Positions 19,614 to 26,572 of a DNA stretch of 28,968 nt are shown here, one piece after another (the first letter of the stretch is position 1; every line of letters starts with the position of its first letter). Source of the stretch: Ureaplasma sp. (GTDB lineage: Bacteria > Bacillota_I > Bacilli_A > Mycoplasmatales > Mycoplasmoidaceae); NCBI GenBank assembly GCA_020024775.1, contig JAHHTF010000009.1, positions 1 to 28,968 of the forward strand. Direction: 5' to 3'. The position numbers and the translations under genes were made by a program. The notes under the pieces were generated by a model, which was given only the letters and a program-made list of their open reading frames with translations, was not told the DNA's origin and ran no database searches.

Positions 19614-20419
19614 ATTTTATCAATTAACTCCTGTGCATTTAATGTTCTTGGGATTTCTTTGAACTTATCATTTAATAAATAAGATAATTTTAAAGTATAT
19701 GGAAAGTCTAATTTTAAAGCTTCCATTCTTTCATGATCTGTAAAAATTTCAGAAGGTTTACCATTAGCTACAACCCGACCCGCTTCCATTACAATTACTC
19801 TATCTGCACTGATTACTTCTTCCATATCATGAGTAATAGAAATAATCGTCTTTTTAGCTTTTTGTTTTAAATCTAAAATAATTTGTTTTAATTCTTCTTT
19901 ACCTTTTGGGTCTAGCATTGAAGTAGATTCATCAAACAACATAATTTCAGGATTAATTGCTAATACTGAAGCAATTGCTACTCTTTGCTTTTGACCTCCA
20001 GATAATTGACTTGGTTCTTTTTTAAGCAAATCAGTGATATTAGCAATCTTTGCTGCAATATCAATTGTTGGTTGCATAATTTCTCTTGGGTATCTTCTGT
20101 TTTCTAACCCAAAAGCAATATCATCTTCTGCAGTCAAACCAACAAATTGGTTATCTGGGTTTTGGAAAACAATTCCAATATTGTTACGAATTTCTTTAAT
20201 TGTTTCCAAAGATATTACATTATCTAAAACATGTACAAAACCACTTTGCGGTTTTAATAATCCTGTTAGTACTTTTGAGATAGTGGATTTACCTGATCCA
20301 TTATGCCCAATGATACAAACATACTCATTAGGGTATATGTCAAAAGAGACATTGTTTAAAACAGGTGTCCCTTCTACATAACTAAAGCAAATATTATTAA
20401 AAGATATAATTGGTTTCAT
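19595..20419 (-). CDS. ecfA1: ECF transporter ATPase EcfA1 (274 aa)
   Basis: Second ATP-binding subunit of the ECF transporter. Walker A GHNGSGKST is at residues 38-46, Q-loop VFQNPDNQ with Gln86, signature LSGGQKQR from 139, Walker B IMLFDE with Asp163/Glu164 and switch His197 (ITHDMEE). Length and motif spacing are normal for the family, in contrast with its enlarged partner EcfA2. It is the first gene of the leftward ecf-truA operon. The ATG at 20419 has no Shine-Dalgarno and lies 8 nt from an extended -10, so the mRNA is probably leaderless. Confidence 0.95.
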   Translation of the reverse strand: MKPIISFNNICFSYVEGTPVLNNVSFDIYPNEYVCIIGHNGSGKSTISKVLTGLLKPQSGFVHVLDNVISLETIKEIRNNIGIVFQNPDNQFVGLTAEDDIAFGLENRRYPREIMQPTIDIAAKIANITDLLKKEPSQLSGGQKQRVAIASVLAINPEIMLFDESTSMLDPKGKEELKQIILDLKQKAKKTIISITHDMEEVISADRVIVMEAGRVVANGKPSEIFTDHERMEALKLDFPYTLKLSYLLNDKFKEIPRTLNAQELIDKICLMKK

Positions 20420-20427
20420 ATCTATAA

Positions 20428-20436
20428 ATTATACCA
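20428..20436 (-). promoter_or_regulatory. Extended -10 promoter of the ecf-truA operon
   Basis: TGGTATAAT on the minus strand (TG-N-TATAAT) at 20428-20436, with the ATG of ecfA1 8 nt downstream. The missing ribosome binding site agrees with a leaderless transcript. A 16-bp perfect palindrome lies upstream at 20499-20514. Confidence 0.55.
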
Positions 20437-20506
20437 AATATATTTAATGTGATTATTCTATTATATTGTTTGGTTTATGGTTCAATATCCTTGGAACATT
20501 TTGGAT

Positions 20507-20551
20507 ATCCAAAAAGAAAAACCAATTTATCAAAATAAAGATAAACTGGTT
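20507..20551 (-). terminator. Terminator of the 318-aa lipoprotein gene
   Basis: AACCAATTTATC (20520-20531) and GATAAACTGGTT (20540-20551) form a 12-bp stem with one G-T pair and an 8-nt loop, followed on the minus strand by TTTTCTTTTTGG. It is similar in sequence to the terminator at 276-303 of the paralogous gene. Confidence 0.82.
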
Positions 20552-20563
20552 TAATGAGTTATG

Positions 20564-21520
20564 TTATTGGATGTTGCTTGGTAAAGTGCGGAGAATATTA
20601 GATAAATTATCTCTTAATTGTTGTAATGTTAAATTCGAAACTATTTCTTTATTTGCATTAGGACCATAACTTTGTGTAAGACCATATACATATTCACCAC
20701 TTGCATTTGGTGTTAATTCATATCTATATTCATTTGTAAAAGTTTCTTTTTTATTAGAAGAATTTACACCTGAAAAAGTAATGTTGCAAGTCAATTGAGT
20801 TCCTTCTAATTTAATTGTTCCACTAGATTTTGGTTTAGTTAATTTTTGAGCTAATGAATCATTCAATCCTTTTACAAGGAATGCGTTGTACAAATGACAA
20901 AGTGTTTCATAGTCGAATCTATTACCTATTGAAGGATCTGGATTATATTGAACTTCTGGGAATGTTGGGCCTTGATAATCTGGATTTAGAGTTTGGTCTA
21001 AAGTATATAAACCATAAAGCACTTCTTTCAAGAGAAAAGAAGTTAATTCCGCAGGTTCGACATATGACTCAACACCTGAAGATTCACTTCTCATTACTCT
21101 ATCATAATATCCACGATCATTTGGTGTTAGAGTAAAAGTATCAGAAGTTGTTTCTTTAATAATATTTGGTTGAGATGGTTCTTGCGCCATAGGGTCTGAT
21201 TCCTCTTGCCGAATTGAATCTATTAAGATTTTAAACTCGAAACCAATCAAAGAAACTTTAAGTTCACTTTTATTAACAGGGGAACTGTGGCCTTCATCTT
21301 TCATCATCAGTTTGTAATTATTGTATATACGTTCAACATCATTAAGACGAAATTTTGATTTAATAGAACTATCAGGTTTATAAATAATATTTGGATTACT
21401 ACTAACTTCTTCTGCTGAGCTAGACCCACAAGATGTAGTAGTTAATGCAATTGTGGTTGGAACTACAGCTAAAGCTACTACGCCAAAAGCTCCTAACAAA
21501 ATTTTAGATTTTAATTTCAT
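20564..21520 (-). CDS. Surface lipoprotein, MKLKSK family (318 aa)
   Basis: Paralog of the lipoprotein at 310-1275. The ATG at 21520 is chosen over an in-frame ATG at 21550 because AAGGAGG sits just upstream and the signal peptide then starts MKLKSKILLG and ends TTTS-Cys31. The mature protein again has two similar halves, opening with IIYKPDSSI and VQYNPDPSI and closing with G-Y-Y / G-E-Y-V-Y followed by a leucine-rich helix. The second half matches its paralog best (L-NGS/EGT-x-LTC-x-I-T-x-SGV; RYEL-x-PNASG). No TGA codon is needed in this frame. Function unknown; its promoter carries a poly-C tract, so it may be phase variable. Confidence 0.88.
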   Translation of the reverse strand: MKLKSKILLGAFGVVALAVVPTTIALTTTSCGSSSAEEVSSNPNIIYKPDSSIKSKFRLNDVERIYNNYKLMMKDEGHSSPVNKSELKVSLIGFEFKILIDSIRQEESDPMAQEPSQPNIIKETTSDTFTLTPNDRGYYDRVMRSESSGVESYVEPAELTSFLLKEVLYGLYTLDQTLNPDYQGPTFPEVQYNPDPSIGNRFDYETLCHLYNAFLVKGLNDSLAQKLTKPKSSGTIKLEGTQLTCNITFSGVNSSNKKETFTNEYRYELTPNASGEYVYGLTQSYGPNANKEIVSNLTLQQLRDNLSNILRTLPSNIQ

Positions 21521-21554
21521 AATTATTTCCTCCTTGAAATAAATTTCCATGATA

Positions 21555-21583
21555 ATTATATAACAAAATTGGGGGGGGTGAAA
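21555..21583 (-). promoter_or_regulatory. Promoter with an eight-C tract in the 17-nt spacer
   Basis: On the minus strand: TTTCAC (21578-21583) as -35-like, a 17-nt spacer holding seven of the eight consecutive Cs (tract at 21571-21578), and TATAAT (21555-21560). The ATG is at 21520, behind AAGGAGG. The tract stands out in this AT-rich DNA. Gain or loss of a C would move the spacer off 17 nt; this is inference. Confidence 0.65.
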
Positions 21584-21603
21584 TTATTGCCAATTTAACC
21601 GAA

Positions 21604-21643
21604 TACATAATAAAAGGATTCTTGTTGCAATAACAAAAATCCT
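21604..21643 (-). terminator. Terminator of the two-gene membrane protein operon
   Basis: AGGATT (21615-21620) pairs with AATCCT (21638-21643); after one mismatch, TTGTT pairs with AACAA around a 5-nt loop. On the minus strand TTTTATTATG follows. It lies directly after the stop at 21649. Confidence 0.8.
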
Positions 21644-21648
21644 ATATA

Positions 21649-22728
21649 TTATCTTTTTCTTTTTGATACTAAATATACTATCAAAGCAATTAATCCTAAA
21701 ATAACAAATAACACTAAAAAGAAAATTAAGTTTCTTTTGTTGGTTGCTTTTTTTACTGCTATTTTTTCTTCAGGAGTCATAATTGGAACACTAAACTCCA
21801 ATTCTACTTTATTGATTCTTGATCAATTAATTAATTGAGATATTATCTGCCACAATAATACTAACCCAGTTAATGTTCCGATAGTAATGTAACAAATCTT
21901 TGGAAAATAATATAGTTTATCTAATGGATTAGACCCCATTGTTAAAGCGCCAAAATGTACCATATTACTTGGTATGGTATTTGTGCTTACAAAATAAACT
22001 ACAATACACATAATCAATAAATAGAATCCTGCAATCAAATAGAATGTGCAACATAATCAATTAATATTAATAAATGATATTAATAATTTTTTATATAGAT
22101 TCTGAGTAACTGTTGAAACTTCTTTGGGATCAAAATTATTCTTATTTGCATATATATATTTTTTAAGTGTTGCAAATGACACTGCTTGAATAATCAATGC
22201 AATTAAAGCAATGATTCCAATAATTCCGGGAATTGCATAATAGCCATTATTAAATCAAGTGCTAGTAGCTAATATTTTTTTATAGTCTACTAATATAAAG
22301 AAAATAATTGCAATAAGAGAACCTAATAAAAAAGAAATACTAATACTTAGCTTTGCTAGTGTTATGTTCTTTTCTACATAAAAGAATCTTGGTAAACTTT
22401 GCTTTTGAACTTGGGCTTCATAAAACTTTTGATTATTTTCTTCAACAGCAATTTGTTGTTGTTCATCTAATTCGGTTTCAACCTCAAAAGGGTTTTTAAT
22501 TGTATTTACAAACACCTTGTAAGGATTTTGCATAGTCTTAGTATGATTAACTTGAACTTGTGGTGTTATCTTTGCTTGATTAATTTCTGGTTTGTTTAAT
22601 ACTTGAGAATATTGTGTTGGTTCATCAACTACTTCAAATGGATTAAATCCCAAATCTTTGTTTTTATTGTTTTGATTTGCATTATTATTGTTAATCAAAT
22701 CTTTATATGGATTATCTATATGGTTCAT
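21649..22728 (-). CDS. Polytopic membrane protein with NPF/NPY motifs (359 aa)
   Basis: I do not recognise the family. The first about 120 residues are polar, Asn/Gln-rich and probably cytoplasmic, with NP-Y/F motifs at residues 6, 29, 68 and 79 (NPYKDL, NPFEVV, NPYKVF, NPFEVE). Hydrophobic segments follow at about 127-147 and at several places further on, including LIAGFYLLIMCIVVYFV and IFFLVLFVILGLIALIVYL. It ends SKRKR, a positive cytoplasmic tail. In-frame TGA codons read as Trp (for example 22255). The start lies 17 nt inside the 3' end of the next gene upstream, so the two are translationally coupled. A role in membrane organisation or transport is possible but not shown. Confidence 0.75.
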
Positions 22729-23953
22729 ACTTTAACTCCCAATCAGTAGAATCACTACTAGATTTTATTGATTTTTTATAAATAAGATCTCTGAAGTATC
22801 TATTTAAAGTTATAACACCAACAAAGATAAATCAATATGCAATCATAAAGAAAATAATATATCAAGCACCAAATGGATGGTGTGAAAATGAATTAGGTAA
22901 TGTTGGGTTGCAGTTAGTTACTCAATCATAAACCGATGTTGTTGTTAAGAATGGAGAAAACAATGCATATAGTAAATAGATTGTTGGAACAATCATACCA
23001 AACTTTAAAGTACTCATTAAATCTGAATTACTATTTTTAACTATTTTATTTTTTTTCATCGAAACAAATCCAGTTGATACAAAAACAATTGGATTTATAA
23101 TATGTTCTCAAATTGTTTTAGCTCATTTACGAGCAGGTCATAGTTTTGCTTTTTCAGATTGAAATGGTAATAGTGCAAAATTGTATGTTAAACAAACAAT
23201 TACAATATAAGCAATTAAACAAACTAAGATTGAATCATTTTTAAACATTTTAGCTCTCGGGAACATTAGTTTAAAAATCACATAAATGTAGCACATTAAA
23301 TTAGTTTGAATCGTAAAAAATTGAAGTCCATCAAATCACATGTTTTCTAATGGAACAAAGTTTTCAGTTCCAGGAGGTGGTGCTTGTTCAGTAGATGGAA
23401 TAGGAAACCATAACATGATTACCATTGGAGTCATTACAATTAGAACAATGAAATACATTACTCATTTTCATCTACTAGCACTAACATCAATTTCAGATTC
23501 TAAAGTAAAAGGATTTTTTAGTCATCCTAAGAACTTATCATATTTATTTTTCTTACTTGCTACAACAATTGTTCCAATATTTAAAAAAGGAATCATTGAC
23601 ATAGCAATAAAAGCTTCTGTTACAATATCATCAGTTGGTTTTAATTTAAAATATCATGTGATTTGAATAATTGTTCAGATCAAGAAAGTAGTGTATCAAA
23701 ATAGTGCAAATAAAAACAAGTCTCTTACAGTTTGAACACCTGATGGAACTTGTCCTACTAATTGAGCATCTCCAACCATTGAAACATAGTTTGGTTGGAA
23801 TCCAATCCCACAAAAAGTTATTCATAAACAACTTAATAACATCAACATAAAAGAAAAGAAAATGATTTTAGAATAAAAATCATAATCCAATCTTTTTACT
23901 TGATGAATAAATGGAATTTTTTCTTTTTTCTGCTCAAATTTCAAATCTGTCAT
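22712..23953 (-). CDS. Uncharacterised polytopic membrane protein (413 aa)
   Basis: Family not recognised with certainty; large mollicute membrane families such as DUF1600 are possible. After a basic N-terminus (MTDLKFEQKKEKI) several hydrophobic segments alternate with loops, about six to eight in all, rich in Trp and Phe. One cytoplasmic loop contains GWLKNPFTLESE, an NPF motif like those in the partner protein encoded next. Trp codons are often TGA, which is why the gene is invisible with the standard code; I followed the whole frame and found no TAA/TAG before 22712. It is the first gene of a leftward pair, overlapping the next by 17 nt. It starts at a divergent promoter shared with the rightward 155-aa gene. 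Confidence 0.75.
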
Positions 23954-23962
23954 AATATTTTA

Positions 23963-23972
23963 ATTATATAAT
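23963..23972. promoter_or_regulatory. Divergent -10 pair between the membrane-protein and cmk operons
   Basis: The short palindrome ATTATATAAT provides TATAAT on the minus strand (23963-23968) and on the plus strand (23967-23972). Leftward, the ATG at 23953 is 9 nt away, so that message would be leaderless; rightward, the ATG at 24018 would have about 39 nt of leader. The region is so AT-rich that the assignment is tentative. Confidence 0.35.
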
Positions 23973-24017
23973 TAACTTTTACTTTTTTTTAGATAAAATT
24001 ATTCTATTGTAAAAATT

Positions 24018-24485
24018 ATGACTAGATTTAAGAAATATCAAAACTATCGGAATTCTAACAATGTTGAACCTAATTTATTTTTAAAAGAAAAAATCTGATT
24101 AAAAACAAATGAGTTTAAAAATCAAATTGATACTCTAATTAAAAATGATGAATTAGATTCAATAGTTTTTAATGACAATGGATTTGAGCATTGATACTTA
24201 GATGATGCAAGTATCAACCCAATTTATAATCAGTTTTGATTAAACAAATCTATGATGTTACAAATTCAAAAGATTGATAATAAACAAAACCAAGATGATT
24301 CTAATAAAAACACAGAACTAGTTTCTGAAATTGATTATGTTGCAATCAATCAAATGATCATTAAACATAAACAACTAAAACTATATCAAAAAAATAAACG
24401 TCAAAAACAATTCAAAATTCTTTTAATTCTAGGAATGCTATTGTTGGTTATTTTGATTATTGTAATGTTTGCTTTATTATTTTAA
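24018..24485 (+). CDS. Tail-anchored hypothetical protein (155 aa)
   Basis: Unknown function. The N-terminal about 130 residues are polar, rich in Asn, Lys and Gln, with aromatic patches (FEHWYLDD, NQFWLNKS) whose Trp residues use TGA. A single hydrophobic helix at about 134-154 ends the protein (LLILGMLLLVILIIVMFALL), so it is likely anchored by its tail with the bulk in the cytoplasm. It is the first gene of a rightward pair, 26 nt before cmk. No clear Shine-Dalgarno lies before the ATG. Confidence 0.75.
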
Positions 24486-24511
24486 ATTGTAGAAAGGGAT
24501 TGTATACAAAC

Positions 24512-25210
24512 ATGTTTAGTAAAAACAAAACTTTTAAAATTACTTTAGATGGGCCTGCAGGAACAGGTAAATCAACAATTGCTAAAACATTAGCTAATAA
24601 GTTTAATGATTTCATGTATATTAACACTGGTTCGATGTATCGAACAATCAGTTATTATTTATTAAAAAACAACCTTGATTACAATAACATTAAAGAAGTA
24701 AAGAAACATCTTAAAAATATCAAAATTGATTTAGACAATGATTTAGTTTATTTAATTTCAAATAATACCAAACAAGAAGTTTCTAACTTAATTAGAACTA
24801 AAGAAATTGAAGCTATTACATCTATTATTTCTACTTATGGTTGTGTTAGAGAAAAACTAATCAAAGAACAAAGAAAGATAGCTAAACAAAAGAATGTAAT
24901 AATGGATGGTAGAGATATTGGTTCTGTTGTTTTAAAAGATGCACAACTAAAAGTATATCTGGATGCATCTAGCCACGAACGTGCAATCAGAAGATATAAT
25001 CAATTAATAGAACAAGATAGTTCTAAGACTTATGATCTAAATGAAATAGAACAATTCATTGTTCAAAGAGATTTAGCTGATAAGTCTAGAAAACTGTCTC
25101 CATTAATAGTACCTAAGAATGCAATTAAAATTGATACTACTAATAAAACAGTTGATGAAATTATTAATTATTTAGAACAATTATATATCCAAAGAAGAAA
25201 TTTGAAATAA
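24512..25210 (+). CDS. cmk: Cytidylate kinase (232 aa)
   Basis: Cytoplasmic kinase that converts CMP and dCMP to the diphosphates with ATP. The P-loop GPAGTGKS is at residues 14-21, followed by the substrate region NTGSMYRTISYY. The CMP-binding motif DGRDIGSVV is at 132-140, then LDASSHERAIRRYNQ and a C-terminal RDLADKSRKLSPL, all characteristic of the family, and the length is normal. The start at 24512 is preferred over an upstream in-frame TTG at 24500 because the TTG overlaps the GAAAGGGA ribosome binding site. In several mycoplasmas der follows cmk; here a GC-rich structured intergenic stretch follows and der is absent. Confidence 0.95.
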   Translation: MFSKNKTFKITLDGPAGTGKSTIAKTLANKFNDFMYINTGSMYRTISYYLLKNNLDYNNIKEVKKHLKNIKIDLDNDLVYLISNNTKQEVSNLIRTKEIEAITSIISTYGCVREKLIKEQRKIAKQKNVIMDGRDIGSVVLKDAQLKVYLDASSHERAIRRYNQLIEQDSSKTYDLNEIEQFIVQRDLADKSRKLSPLIVPKNAIKIDTTNKTVDEIINYLEQLYIQRRNLK

Positions 25211-25219
25211 TGAAAAAGG

Positions 25220-25305
25220 AGAAGGGATTGGCTCCTAGTTCGTGATTTACACAAACTTGGAACCAATCCCATAGAAAAAGTGGGCCCCTTCTTTTCGGTT
25301 CCCAC
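25220..25305 (+). other. GC-rich structured region downstream of cmk, candidate RNA element or terminator
   Basis: A 47-nt hairpin (25224-25270) pairs GGGATTGG with CCAATCCC and continues inward with three mismatches: 19 base pairs and a 5-nt loop. Alternative pairings are AGAAGGG (25220-25226) with CCCTTCT (25286-25292), which shares GGG with the hairpin, and GTGGG (25280-25284) with CCCAC (25301-25305). The GC content is clearly above its surroundings. It may terminate cmk, or it may be a small structured RNA. No SRP, tmRNA or T-box motif was recognised. Confidence 0.5.
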
Positions 25306-25398
25306 AAAATTTCCTAATTACCCTTGTTTTGTTAAATTTGGTTAATTTATTTTTTAACTTTTTTGAAATTTGAGCATTATATTAAAGTGAGGAGGTAA

Positions 25399-25416
25399 AT
25401 TGGGTGTTAGCCCAAT
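25399..25416 (-). terminator. Weak terminator hairpin over the 386-aa lipoprotein stop
   Basis: ATTGGG (25399-25404) pairs with CCCAAT (25411-25416), with the TAA stop (25407-25409) in the loop. Only a short T run follows on the minus strand, so termination here may be inefficient. Confidence 0.35.
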
Positions 25417-26567
25417 CAGTTGATTAAGGTTTTGTATAGTTCTGGTTGAGTGTCTGGATCAACAATTACATATTCAGTGGTGAATTTTTGTTTCATGATT
25501 GCAGCTTCTGAATTTGGTTTCTTGTCAAAATTTGCCGCTGTTTTCATTGAATCAAAGAAATATTCGTTATTAAGCATTTCCAGAAATTTTTCTGGAGTTA
25601 ATTTATTGCAATATGTGAAATCCACTGATGGATGGTTACTTGAATAAATATTTGAATAAAACCCGCCTATGTCATCTCATTGATTTTCGGTTCCAAAAGC
25701 TTGGAATTTCCCTGGATATGCATTTAATGAATAATCAACACCTTGAAAATTAGAAGGATTACCATAATCTCCAAATGTGTATTTTGTATGTAAACTATCT
25801 ATAAAGATTGAATAATTTTTAATAATTTCTAAACTAGAAGAGATGTTGTATTGAGTTATTGGTAATGGCATTCATAATTGAAAAGATGTTGTAGTGTTGA
25901 ATGCTGGTGAAAGAATTTTATTAATTTTTGGGGGTGGAACATCAACATTACGGACAACACAATAAAATCTTGGGTCCCCACTTTGTACTTGTGGAATTAA
26001 CTCACCTTTTTGAATAATTCTAGATAAGTCAATCCCTGATCCATTACCATTCAAGGAAATAAATTGAGCACAATTAATTATTGCAATTTCACATTGAGTT
26101 TCTGGTGTTATGTAAATAGTTGGAGTGTAAAATGAGACTAAATTATTAGAATTCCTAATAGTAATTTCAAACTTTTTAATATTTGGGTAGTGTGGGTCAT
26201 TGGCCTCTATAAACTGATTATTCAATTTCCCATATGAAATCATATCTAGATTTGGAAGAGGTGGTAAAACTAATCTTATTTCCTCTGCGTAATAAGGAAT
26301 AACAATTTGTCTTATTTTTGCACAATTTTCTTGCCCTATTTTTTGCATACCAGCAGAATCTATTTTTTTAAATTTATCTGGTATTATTATTGCACCTGTG
26401 GATTCATCAAAATATTTTAAGAATTCTGATTCAGAAGTCATTCTAAATACATCATCATCATTTGAATCTGAGCATGAAGATAAAGAGGTAGCTAATACTG
26501 TAGTTGTAGCAATTAAAGAAAATGAAAGAAGAGAAGAAATAATTATTTTTTTCTTGTTATTTTTCAT
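25407..26567 (-). CDS. Lipoprotein of unknown function (386 aa)
   Basis: Predicted surface lipoprotein unrelated to the other lipoproteins in the window. The signal peptide is MKNNKKKIIISSLLSFSLIA and onward, ending LSS before Cys32. An Asp-rich linker follows. The mature part has stretches such as GAIIIPDKFKKI and IRQIVIPYYAEE, and then LVLPPLPNLDMISYG, which faintly recall leucine-rich BspA-type repeats, but the pattern is too irregular to call. TGA at 25416, 25677 and 25872 reads as Trp; the first of these extends the protein to WLG before the TAA at 25407. The ATG is 5 nt after the stop of the large upstream gene and has no Shine-Dalgarno, so it is probably translated by coupling. Confidence 0.8.
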
Positions 26568-26572
26568 TGCTA

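Noticed and set aside
20034..20381. Plus-strand open frame opposite ecfA1
   Set aside because: It is the antisense shadow of a well-conserved ATPase gene and has no start signal or protein-like composition.
23340..23666. Plus-strand open frame opposite the 413-aa membrane protein gene
   Set aside because: The minus-strand frame runs unbroken over 1.2 kb and shows membrane helices; the plus frame does not extend.
24500..24511. TTG start for cmk
   Set aside because: The TTG overlaps the ribosome binding site; the ATG at 24512 gives a normal Cmk N-terminus.
25220..25305. SRP RNA, tmRNA, RNase P RNA or T-box in the GC-rich region
   Set aside because: None of the conserved sequence motifs of these RNAs is visible.
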